Shown here piece by piece: positions 9,787 through 19,116 of a DNA stretch of 64,000 bases; within the stretch, counting starts at the first letter, position 1, and each line of letters begins with the position of its first letter. Source of the DNA: Anisus vortex. Taxonomy: Eukaryota > Mollusca > Gastropoda > Planorbidae. Below the pieces are notes generated by a model, which was not told the DNA's origin, made no database searches, and was given only the letters and a program-made list of their open reading frames with translations. The stretch is from the NCBI GenBank assembly GCA_949126835.1, contig OX421492.1, forward strand, positions 38,460,886 to 38,524,885. Direction: 5' to 3'. Both the position numbers and the translations under genes were made by a program.

Positions 9787-9999
9787 CAGGGAATGGCAGC
9801 CTTTTGATAATAGTGTGCTAAAGTGAGATTTCCATTTCATTCAGCGTGCCAACAGCATAAAAGTCCCCCTGGTTTAGTACTCTATTTATTATAGAAGATA
9901 CTTGAATCGTTTTTTTTTAGAAGTCTTCTGCGTCCAATTGAAAATCGTTTTAGTTATGCGTAACAAGTCTGGCACGTTTTCGTCGGTTGCCGATCCCTG
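9787..9999. mobile_element. hAT MITE, copy 4 (right arm of the inverted repeat)
   Basis: Starts CAGGGAATGGCAGCC and ends GGTTGCCGATCCCTG, directly abutting copy 3 across a shared GGCTAGAC. The right flank TTCTATAC is a degraded version of the same target. It is the reverse complement of the MITE at 6,167-6,371. Confidence 0.8.
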
Positions 10000-10543
10000 T
10001 TCTATACTATTTTTTTTCATTCTTCAAACCTTAATAATAAGGCTTTTCAAAAATGTAATTGGTTTTTAAATTTGATCATGGTTTGGTACTATTGAAAGAA
10101 GTAAATGCGCACTTATGAAAACAAGATAGTATCTAAAAAAGTGTTTTAAGAATTACATTTATAATGTAAAAAATTAATTAATTGATTGTTCATTTTACGT
10201 ATTTTTATCAATTTGAGTACCGGAACTGGTATACGCATACACAATATTTATTTTTCGCAAATTGTGGAGTAAAACAAATTGTTTAATAAAATCATTTCCC
10301 CAGAGACAAAAAAAAAAGGACCATTATCTCCCTTGATTAGATTTAGTAAGCGTTTGTAAATATTTTTTTTTAATATCGAGTTCGCTGACGTTGATTTTTT
10401 TTTAAAGAAATTAAAAGAATATGGTTTTAATCATATACCAACATTATATGTTAAATCTTAATTGAGTCAAAGATCCATTTCATGAAGATCACCTAAGACC
10501 ACCGGAAAATACATATTTTATCAGTCTACAGGCGGGCCCACCC

Positions 10544-10754
10544 TCATGCAGACTAGAGCGCGACCGAAACCAAATTTTTTGTTTCGGCCAAAAACGACAA
10601 CATACCGAATGTAATAAATTGACATTCTGCCGAAACCGAAACCATAACCGAAAGATAGGTAAATAGTAAATGTCATACAAACGAATTTAAAAGACTGCAC
10701 ATTTTTGTGTAATATTATCTACTTTATGAGTGCTCTATGTAAGTAAACCATAGA
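10544..10754. repeat. CCGAAAC-rich DNA-element fragment
   Basis: Contains CGACCGAAACCAAATTTTTT, GTTTCGGCC and GCCGAAACCGAAACC in inverted arrangement around 10,558-10,650. Such GAAACCGAAACC/GGTTTCGG inverted ends recur in hAT-type elements of many animals. I could not define boundaries or a target duplication. Confidence 0.35.
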
Positions 10755-11118
10755 ACCAGGGATGTTAATATAGATCTAGTTTATTCTCAAAACCAATTTT
10801 CGGTTCTATAAATCCAATTTAAACCGGGTTTATCCAGTGTGTGCCGACAACTAGCGTTAACATCTGTTTTTGCTGTTGTATGTGCTTGTATTTCAAATTC
10901 ACAAGCAATATTCGGGATTTGAAAAAGAACAAAAAACAATAGGCATATAAGTCGCCTCTGACAAAAGAGTGTTTGCAAGGAATATAATGTTAATGAATTG
11001 TTTTGTGAGAATCAAACGGGGTTTAAAAGTATTTGTTCGAGATAAAAAGAAAAAAAAATCGTGGGACACAATTATGAATGATTTCCTCTCGAATTCCGGT
11101 TTTCTTTTAACATCCCTA
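10755..11118. mobile_element. Candidate MITE with AGGGATGTTAA termini
   Basis: The left end CAGGGATGTTAATA and the right end TTAACATCCCTA form an 11-bp perfect inverted repeat about 360 bp apart. The inner parts also echo each other (AACCAATTTTCGG near the left, GAATTCCGGTTTTC near the right). No clean 8-bp flanking duplication was seen, so the call rests on the terminal repeats. Confidence 0.45.
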
Positions 11119-11239
11119 CTTCACAGAGATTAATTCACATCAGCTTAACTAAATGAAAGTATCAATAAAAGTAATTAGTTCGGACAACTAACTGTATGAG
11201 CTGTGTGTTTTTTCTAAAGTAAAATCTCGGTATTTTGTT

Positions 11240-11325
11240 TTAATTGTTGTGTTGGCACGTTGAAAGAAATAAGTTGGTCTTGTATTGCACTTTGGGCACG
11301 CGGCCTCAAAAAGGTTCGCCATCAC
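11240..11325. mobile_element. hAT 3' end fragment
   Basis: TTGGCACGTTGAAAGAAATA, then GCACTTTGGGCACGCGGCCT and CAAAAAGGTTCGCCATCACT. The final CAAAAAGGTTCGCCATCACTGG is the 3' end pattern of hAT elements with CAGTGATGGCGAACC termini. The rest of the element is absent or unrecognisable. Confidence 0.45.
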
Positions 11326-11329
11326 TGGT

Positions 11330-12486
11330 CTATAGAATGAAAGCATTTTACCATAAAGTTATCCGCAGAGCCTTATGTTTTTATCTTTGGGAAATTTGTG
11401 AAATGAAATGCCCCTGCGCTTTGATTTAACAGCTGTACAAAAAGGCAGGCAACCAAAACCTGCTACCATTTCCAATGCTTTTCTTCATTTGGTTCAACAA
11501 CCGGAAGTAAGACGTTCACTACTTCAATTTTCAAAAGGTCACATGAATACATTTGCATATGACCTAAGAAACGTCCATTACTAGCACTATGACAGCTCTA
11601 TAGTCCCTAGCCTGTTATGTTTAACGTGATGTAACAGACGAAGACTGTATAACCCGGGCATGTAAAACTTGTGCCCCCCCCCCTTTGTGGTGCTGTTCGA
11701 CAGAGATCCAGATTGCACCATCCTGGATAGAGGTTTTTGTGAGCTCCTGCTGGGGGAGGGGTGGGGCAGGGCTCTGGTATTGGTAGCATGGAGATGGGTG
11801 GGTGTAAAGTCAACTGCCGACAAGTTCCTTTGCCTCAATTATTTTGACGCGCTTTGAAATATTTTTTGTCTTGTTTTCCTTTTTTTATTAAACCAAATAT
11901 ATTATTTTTTATGGTTAGCTACTTTGATTACGTAAAGATTAAAACTATTTTAAAAATCCTTTGACAAACAAACAAAAATCTCGATTCTTTCAACTCTATC
12001 ATGAATTCTGGTCTATCCCTATAACAGTATCTCTCAGATTTTGTTCTGACATTATAAGTAAAGTATATTTGTTCCATACAATCATATCGTTCTTCCTGTG
12101 TCTTTTCTATACTTGTGGTTTTGGTAGGTAGGCCTTAACACTTTTGGTTCTTTCTGTTGTTCTTTTAGACGTCTGCTGAAATCGTTCAGTTGATGGCGCA
12201 ATCTGGACTTAAGCGTTGCCGTCCAATCAGGTCAGCAGATTGATTGCGGACGCGAGGAGACATTTGGAAAGGTTTACCCGCATCACAGGAGTTGATTGGA
12301 CATCTAAAACCAGTTCAAACCTTTCGTCCGAATCCCATCTACCCCCTAATCTTTATGGCATTAAATGTCTGAGAGCTTTTGTGGACCGAAGTTTTGAGTT
12401 GCTTTTATTTTATTTTGATTCTTTTTTACTTTTATTTGTATCATGTTGACTTTTTTCAAGCTACAAAAATAGTTTTTCAATAAATG
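11330..12486. other. No gene recognised
   Basis: Unique-looking, mildly AT-rich sequence with several ORFs of 60-80 codons on both strands (11,587-11,857 and 12,216-12,449) that overlap one another in shadow frames. The pieces at 11,670-11,800 include CCCCCCC and GGGGGAGGGG tracts. None shows a domain, signal peptide or splice-supported continuation. Confidence 0.35.
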
Positions 12487-12715
12487 AATTCTTAAGTAAA
12501 GTACCCTTCGGACCAAACTGATTATAGGGCTGGTGAAGCAGCTTTCACCAGTTTCTGTGGCCACGGCATACGAGGGGATGTGTGGCCAGCACAATGTCCA
12601 GCCGCCTTTACTTTACCCCCAACTAGTGTCATGTACGCATCAGAGCTGGGTGGACTCCACTCCATGAAACCTACAATCTTCGGATCGCCAGTCGAACCGT
12701 GCCCCATTATGAATC
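12487..12715 (-). mobile_element. tRNA-derived SINE, family 1
   Basis: Complement of the family 1 body. On the plus strand it reads AGTAAAGTACCCTTCGGACC (3' tail), GGGCTGGTGAAGCAGC, TTTCTGTGGCCACGGCATAC, CCTTTACTTTACCCCCAACT and GCATCAGAGCTGGGTGGACT. The tRNA-like head near 12,670-12,710 is degraded: the B box is lost and GCCAGTCGAACCG remains. Confidence 0.8.
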
Positions 12716-12986
12716 CTCAATAGAAAGCAAAAGGCTTATAGCTCCCCCCCCCCCGCTCCCTTTTTTCTTTCTTCTCTCGATTATTGTTATTTTAAAAACA
12801 ATTGTTGCCTTTCGTTGTTTTGGATGGTTTTATAAAGGTATTTAATGACCCATTTCCTGATTAAACTAGAACCGGTATTCTGTCATACGAACATGAATTT
12901 ACTTTTTCTTCCTATCTAGTAAGGAGTACAGGTTGTTGTTTTTTTAATACGGTTCAAACTGTTATTCATAGCTGCATAAATTGAGA

Positions 12987-13142
12987 GGCCGGCTGGTACT
13001 GCTGTTAGTTCACCAGACTGTGTCAACCGAGACGTCCCGGGTTCTATCCCTGCCGCCGAATGATAACTGCCGCCTGCAGGAGTTTTATGCCTAGTGGACG
13101 TAGTAATATTATATCTGGAAGGAACGTCTGGTCAAAATAAGT
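12987..13142 (+). mobile_element. tRNA-derived SINE, family 2
   Basis: The head GAGGCCGGCTGGTACTGCTG with AGTTCACCAGACTGTGTCAA, then the B box GGGTTCTATCCC, is followed by the body GCCTGCAGGAGTTTTATGCC, TAGTGGACGTAGTAATATTA and AAGGAACGTCTGGTC. The order and wording match copies at 30,903 and 36,155. Confidence 0.8.
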
Positions 13143-13840
13143 AAATTCGTGTCGCTGGGTACACAAAATGTTTGACCAGTGTAGGCTTAACTCTGTGCAT
13201 TGGTTTATAACCTGTTTCCCACTTCATTGTCACACAAAGATCTTCTCAGTTAATATATAGGCCTAAACTACACTAATTGCTATATTGTCCACAAATGGAG
13301 AAGATGCGAAGAACGCCTACACATATCTTTTTATTTATTTTCTGACAAGATTGTTTTGTTTTATCTCCTGTAAGATTCAACATTTTTGAAAAGCTCACGG
13401 TGACGCCCATTTCCCGTGTGTTGAAAAGGTCACTCTGAAAGGTTACATAAAGAGATTACAGAGCAGTGATGGGCTAAAAAGGGCATCGGACCTACGACGG
13501 CTTTTAATGCCCTGAGAGCGAGTACTTAGAGATGGCTGGAACCTTTGTGATATGCTGTAAATCAATTTTCAGCTTTAAAAATATCTCGCACCCCCCCCCC
13601 CCTTGAAGATTTTAGAGGGGGTCGATGAGTGAATTGGATCAAGTTTACAAAATTGACGGATGACTCTTGCTACACTCAACGACTTGGAACTTTTAGTCCG
13701 GTGGTTAAAAAGTGGATCAAAAGTGGTCACGTGGTCTTGTAAAAACAGACGTTTACCAATTCCGTGGTTTTAAAGTTTGAACAAAGAAAACATCACAAAA
13801 AATATTTCTTCAGCATCGCTTCCATACTTCACTTAAATAG
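13143..13840. other. No gene seen
   Basis: Spacer with a CCCCCCCCCCCC tract near 13,591 and a short ORF running into the following hAT MITE. No RNA or protein feature was recognised. Its last eight bases before the MITE are one half of a target duplication. Confidence 0.35.
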
Positions 13841-13848
13841 GCTACGCC

Positions 13849-14046
13849 CAGGGGTCGGCAACCTTTTGATAATAGTGTGCCGAAGTGGGATTTCTAATTC
13901 ATTCACCGTGCCAATAGCTTACAACTCATCTTGCTATAGTACTCAATTTCTTAAATAAGAGTCTTGAATTACTTTTTTTTTATAGTCTTCCGAGTGCCGT
14001 TGGAAAAATCTCTGCGTGCAAAGTCTGGCACGTGTTTCGTAGGTTG
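13849..14046. mobile_element. hAT MITE, copy 5, with exact 8-bp duplication
   Basis: Starts CAGGGGTCGGCAACCTTTTG. The right end is eroded to TCGTAGGTTG. A perfect 8-bp direct duplication GCTACGCC (13,841-13,848 and 14,047-14,054) marks the insertion. The internal GTGCCAATAGC and CTGGCACGTGTTTCGTAGG fit the family. Confidence 0.85.
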
Positions 14047-14054
14047 GCTACGCC

Positions 14055-15371
14055 ATTACTCGCTCTGCTGGGGAGTCCCATTAAAACATAGACTATTTGT
14101 AGCTACTTAATTTCAAGATGTCTTACATCGTCCTAACACAGGCACAATATATAGGCTTATATCTTTCATCAATGCTAATGCTCTTGTTATAAATAAATAT
14201 TTAAAAAGATAATATGGTCATAAGTGACGTAAAGTGACTATTGACATTTTAATCTCATAGCAAAGTACTATCGAAAAAAACGCATAGTGATAAATAAATA
14301 ACTGATAAAAAAAAAGCTTGTTTGCAGTAATCCTTTATAATATTTATATGCCTATGCATTTTTGTTATCATTTTTATTGTTTGGTCAAAACGTATGAATT
14401 CACCCCGTAATTATTTTCGTCTATGTTTCCCCTGGAAAAAAAAATCAATTTTCATTTTCCCCCTTTAAAATTATATTGAAGTGGGAGGTGTTAAAAATGT
14501 GAATCAATGTGTTGTCGTCGACAACGAGACTACGTACCAAGTTTCGGCACGATAGGATGTAGGAAATTCGGTCAATTAGATTTCCTAAGATTTCGCCATA
14601 ATTCATAATGAAACACGCAAGGCGAAGATAATATGAAGGCTTTTCAAAACCCATATAGATCTAAGTCAACATCGTCTTTCAGTAAGTATTCTTACATTTG
14701 AAATCTGTCTTGTAACTTTAAAGTTAATGTTTAATAAGAGCATTTGATTCTTAACTTCAATACACAGAAATCTCAGACTTATTAAACTTGAAGAGCCATT
14801 CCAGCCATGACCTACTTCAGACGGTCGTGCTCCCCTCCCCAACGAAATACAAAGTCTTCGCCACAGAACCTTGTTATTTCCCCTTCAATAGCTACTATGA
14901 CTAATTTGAAAAAGAGCTAGATTTTACGCCAGTTTGATAGATTTAGAACCAATTCATGTGTAGTTGGAAATGTACTTTTCAAGAATATTTGATAATTATA
15001 TATATATATATATATATATATCAGGTAAATTTTTAAGAGTATAATAAATAAATTTAAAAGGCATTTGAATGCACAAAAGTAGGTTAATTGATAATTATGG
15101 CCTAAAGAAAAGCTATTTAATCCATGGCCAACCAATAGTTGTTGTTTTTTTTTAAGATTATTTTGTCGAGTTATCCAATTAAAGTTAGTGCAACCGGGTC
15201 ACGAAACCAAACTTACCGGGTCACAGGTGGAAGAATTAAAAACTCAAGATCAGATCAACGTGATATTCTATCAATGCATTTATAAAAACCCTCGTCGTCG
15301 TCGGCATCCGTGCGTCCCGAGAGACGGATGTTAAAACCATAATATTTAAAGTAAAGAGATCAGGCATCATT
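14055..15371. other. AT-rich spacer with a (TA)n tract
   Basis: No convincing gene. A (TA)n microsatellite lies at about 14,999-15,021. ORFs at 14,445-14,654 and 14,917-15,135 (minus) are short, hydrophobic or low in complexity, and without motif or splice context. Confidence 0.4.
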
Positions 15372-15997
15372 GTAATTCAGAATATATTCTTGCGTTTTAA
15401 ACGATGGAGATCCATTTATTTTTTATTATTTTTTGTAGTTAGCCTACTTTTGAGTATACCAATGCCTTATAACTTTCAGCTTTAGGACTGTATCGTTTTA
15501 TATACATTAAGGTCTACATAATAACGTAATTCAGAATATATTCTTGCGTTTTAAACGATGGAGATGCATTTATTTTTTATTATTTTTTGTAATTAGCCTA
15601 CTTTTGAGTATACCAATGCCTTATAACTTTCAGCTTTAGGACTGTATTATATCGTTTTATAAGCTATACGTAAAGGTCTACATCATAACGTAATTCATAA
15701 TATATTCTTGCGTTTTAAACGATGGAGATGCATTTATTTTTTATTATTTTTTGTAATTAGCCTACTTTTGAGTATACCAATGCCTTATAACTTTCAGCTT
15801 TAGGACTGTATCGTTTTATATACGTAAAGGTCTACATAATAACGTAATTCAGAGTATATTCATGCCTTTTAAACGATGGAGATGCATTTATTTTTATTAT
15901 TTTTTTGTAGTTAGCCTACTTTTGAGTATACCAATGCCTTATAACTTTCAGCTTTAGGACTGTATTATATCGTTTTATATACGTAAAGGTCTACATT
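15372..15997. repeat. Tandem repeat, four copies of about 154-164 bp
   Basis: Copies start with GTAATTCAGAATATATTCTT at 15,372, 15,526, 15,690 and 15,844. Each continues GCGTTTTAAACGATGGAGAT, AGTATACCAATGCCTTATAA, CTTTCAGCTTTAGGACTGTA. Copies differ by a few bases and by small indels (for example TATTATATCG in two copies). It looks like a young local duplication with no coding role. Confidence 0.9.
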
Positions 15998-16590
15998 ATA
16001 TTAAAATTGTGTTACTTGTTACTGATAGGCGATAGTCACAGATATATAGGTCTATATTAAATCACAGAATCACTATTACAGTAGAGTCTATGTGCAAACT
16101 AGTTTTTACCAAAATTAAATTTTTCCAGTGAAATTTCCTTATTATGCAGACATGCGCGTGGAATCTATAGCAGACATTTTGCTTTATATGTAAACAACGG
16201 GTATTATTTTCTGGATTCACTTTGAGATGAAGTTGTGTTGGTACTTCGGTTCGATTACGAATCTTTATTTCGTAAGCGATATAACTGATTTATTAAACAG
16301 ATATAGGTAAGTGGCCTCAGGGGACGTCACCCAAACCCGGAGAAAATTAAGTGCGTTTTAACTTGCATTCGAACGAGAAACCTCCCGACTGGAAAAAGCG
16401 TCAACGGTTATGGTTATGTTATAAGGTCTAGTGCCTTTGTACCAGTTTCCGAGTATTCCAACATTGCATGCAGTTATTCGTATCGATGGCTGGTGCAGGT
16501 TTATGGAAAAGAATGCGTGCAAAACCCATAGCGAAAGAAACTTATTTACAAGTTGTTTTCCAGTTCTACCGTCTAAATTGTCACTAGAGT
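15998..16590. other. No gene recognised
   Basis: Mixed sequence. A faint tRNA-like region on the minus strand near 16,365-16,430 has CTCGTTCGAATGC resembling a B box, but no convincing A box or acceptor stem. Two ORFs (16,358-16,600 minus and 16,431-16,736 plus) overlap head-on. The plus one ends in proline translated from poly(C) of the next element. Confidence 0.3.
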
Positions 16591-16596
16591 CTAGAC

Positions 16597-17503
16597 CCAT
16601 AGGTTTTCAACCTTTTCCGGCTCACCGCCCCCTTTTACAATATTTTTCCGCTCACCGCCCCCCCCCCCCACCCCACACACACCCCAACTTTCTTTTCGCG
16701 CCCATTCCCCCCCCCCCCTCTTCCGCCCATCAGTAATATTTAAATTTGTTATATTACAAAACAGAACTTACAGCATCACTATTGAATCAAACGTGGAAAC
16801 ATTTTTTAGTTAAAGGGAGATAAATTTATTTGAGCTAATATTTCTGGGTTTTTTTCTTTCATAAAAAATAAATGGCTAACAATTTATAACTTTGAAATGA
16901 TCAAACTGTAAAAAGTATTTGAAAATTATATAAATATTGTATGACTAAAGAATTTATATGTAGCCTATATTTTCAAAATTACAAAAACTAGTCTTAACTA
17001 CCCAGTTCGTATGATTACTACTTATCTATAGCCTACCGCTTAACAAAATCGTAGTTGGTATTATGATAGTTTAAAACACATTAAGGACAACATCGGTTAA
17101 ACTGAGATCAAAATATCATTATTATTAGCAGGTGTTAGGGCGACAGTGATCGGTCAGCATGGTTGACAGTCCGGTGAACCAACCAGAGGACCAGCCGGCC
17201 CCATACTATATTTGCCAAATGCAGACCCCTACTTCATCGAAAAGTCACTGCGATTCTTATTTCTTATTAATATAATAATATGTAGGCATAATGATAGAGG
17301 ATATCAGATATTTAGCAGCACTTGCGATAACATCACATTTTTTCCTTCAAAAAATAATCGATTCAAATAGCTGAGGTGTTAAAATATATCAGTACGTTTG
17401 TACCGCCCACTTGCCCTTCACCCCCCACCCCAATCGCCCCAGGGAATGTCAGCGCCCCCCCCCCAAAGCTTCTCACCGCCCCCCCCCCGAGGGGAGCCTA
17501 TGG
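16597..17503. mobile_element. hAT-like element, CCATAGGTTTTCAACC terminus, C-rich ends
   Basis: The left part reads CCATAGGTTTTCAACCTTTT, then CCGGCTCACCGCCCCC. The right part reads CTCACCGCCCCCCCCCCGAG and ends GGAGCCTATGG. CCATAGG/CCTATGG are inverted, and TCTAGA lies immediately outside both ends, matching the insertion sites of other hAT elements here. The interior at about 16,760-17,030 (TTAAAGGGAGATAAATTTAT, AACTGTAAAAAGTATTTGAA) recurs in reverse complement at about 36,925-37,200. No ORF is credible; the proline-rich ones come from C tracts. Confidence 0.6.
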
Positions 17504-17552
17504 TCTAGAGTCTAGACTATATAATATATCTCTCTATGCTTGGACTATAAGT

Positions 17553-17772
17553 CATAGGGTCGGCAACCTTTTCACAATAATGTGCCAAAGTGGGATTTCT
17601 AATTCCTTCACCGTACCAACATCTTAAAAGTCACACTGCTTTAGCACTCAATTCCCTGTAGAATAGACTTGAATAGGCTTTTTTTTTTTGGTAGGGGGGG
17701 GGTCATCAACGTGTTATTGAAAATCGCTCTGCGTGCCAAGTTTGGCACGCGACGCGTAGGTTGCCGACCCTG
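17553..17772. mobile_element. hAT MITE, copy 6
   Basis: Starts CATAGGGTCGGCAACC and ends GGTTGCCGACCCTG. It is flanked by CTATAAGT and CTCTAAGC, an imperfect 8-bp duplication (6 of 8). The interior includes GTGCCAAAGTGGGATTTCTA and CGTGCCAAGTTTGGCACGCG, as in the other copies. A GTAGGGGGGGGG tract sits in the middle. Confidence 0.8.
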
Positions 17773-17779
17773 CTCTAAG

Positions 17780-18917
17780 CTATTGTAGAATCTATCTCCA
17801 CATCATCCGTCCATCTCAGTCTCATATTGCCTTATAGTCTTTTTTTTTTCCTCTAAAATTTTAGGTGCTGTATTATTATTACTTTCACCCTTCTGTATAT
17901 AATTTGCTTCTCTTTTCTAGATAACCTGTCCAATGTAGCCCACAGAATTGACAAGTCTTAATGAGGCGTGAACTTTTGAACCCATATGTTCGTGAACTTC
18001 CTGTTCTATTTTTAAACTAATAAACAAAAAAAAACATGCTTTTGCTGGTGTTTGACAATTGATTTCAACCTCGACGGCCAGTTCTAGTCTTTTAGAATTA
18101 TACAAAGGATACAATATTAGTTATGAGGAATCCCTTTTCAACATCAAAAGTGAGTAGGCGATAACTAATACTCAAGTGTTAGTCGCGTGAAGTTAAATAT
18201 TTATTTGTTTACAAAATAAATTAGTCAAGAGTTGCGTTTTCTTGGTTATTAAAAAACCAAATTCGTAGATTCATAAAAACGAATAACAAAAATTCCTTTG
18301 CATTTAGCAATAAATTTGAGATTATAAAAGGGTGATTTTTCACTTCTGACTTTCACAATACATTGTTTTGTTTTGTAAACATCTTTTGGAAATGAAATAC
18401 ATTTTAATCCCCAACAAATTTGAGTACAACCAGTAAGGTAGCACACAGACATGTTTCGAAACAAATGATTGAATTCGACCGGAAATGTTTTTTATTTGTC
18501 GACCTTTTATGCATGCATACACGTTAAGACTTGTCAATAGAAATATAATAATTTAACCCTATTATTACAATTTTAATAGTCTGTATCTTTAATAAACAAG
18601 TTTTAAACAACATTCAATATTTATACAGCCCCCCCCCCCCCAAAATCGTATTATCTTGAGCCTTTCGTTTTAAGCAAACAGGGCCTACATTAAAATTTAT
18701 TGAATAGGGGCCTACTTTTTAATTAGAATTATGTTTTAAGCAGATCAATTTATTCCTTACGCCAAGTAGTTTGACATGCTTACTTGCACCATTATCATTT
18801 GCATCATTGTTGGAGTTTATTGTATCTTTTGTCTGAAATAATATTATTATAATAATATTTAAAATAACAATAGCGAGCTAATATTATTAGCCTTGGGATT
18901 TTGGACTTTTAAACGAC
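17780..18917. other. No gene seen
   Basis: AT-rich spacer with a C tract at about 18,630. Minus-strand ORFs at 17,917-18,114 and 18,249-18,537 have no motif and overlap each other in different frames. Confidence 0.35.
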
Positions 18918-18925
18918 ATTGTAAG

Positions 18926-19108
18926 CAGGGGCGAAGCCACAGGGGGGGGGGGGGGGCTTTTCAACAGACTTTTTTAGAATATGTACTAAATTCTCTAAAA
19001 ATTTGGTAAATGTTTGTCACGCAAAAGTTCAGCCCCCCCCCCCCCCCCCCGGTTTTTGGTAAATATTTGTTCAGCCCCCCCTGGAAAAAATTTCTGGCTT
19101 CGCCCCTG
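18926..19108. mobile_element. hAT-type MITE with CAGGGGCGAAGCCA termini
   Basis: The left end CAGGGGCGAAGCCACAGG and the right end TTTCTGGCTTCGCCCCTG are inverted. A perfect 8-bp direct duplication ATTGTAAG (18,918-18,925 and 19,109-19,116) flanks the 183-bp element. Internal repeats of the form GGTAAATGTTTGTCACGCAA and AGTTCAGCCCCCCC occur. A longer, less G/C-stuttered copy lies at 55,893-56,112. Confidence 0.9.
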
Positions 19109-19116
19109 ATTGTAAG

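Larger units (their letters stand above)
5089..10530. repeat. 5.4-kb imperfect inverted repeat (arms of about 1.5 and 1.2 kb)
   Basis: The left arm (5,089-6,597) reappears in reverse complement as the right arm (10,530-9,345). The outermost segments match over about 500 bp, for example GGACTGATAAAATA at 5,091 against its complement at 10,515-10,528. Other shared pieces are AAGATTTAACATATAATGTT and CTAATCAAGGGAGATAATRG. Inward, the hAT MITE at 6,167-6,371 pairs with 9,787-9,999. The GGTCGCGACCC element at 6,400-6,597 pairs with 9,345-9,530. The spacer of about 2.7 kb holds SINEs and a minisatellite. Both arms have diverged, with indels and an unmatched stretch at about 5,620-5,885. It may be an old inverted duplication or a long-terminal-inverted-repeat (foldback) element. 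No flanking duplication was found. Confidence 0.75.

Noticed and set aside
16431..16736. Proline-rich protein
   Set aside because: The prolines come from poly(C) tracts of a hAT-like element end.
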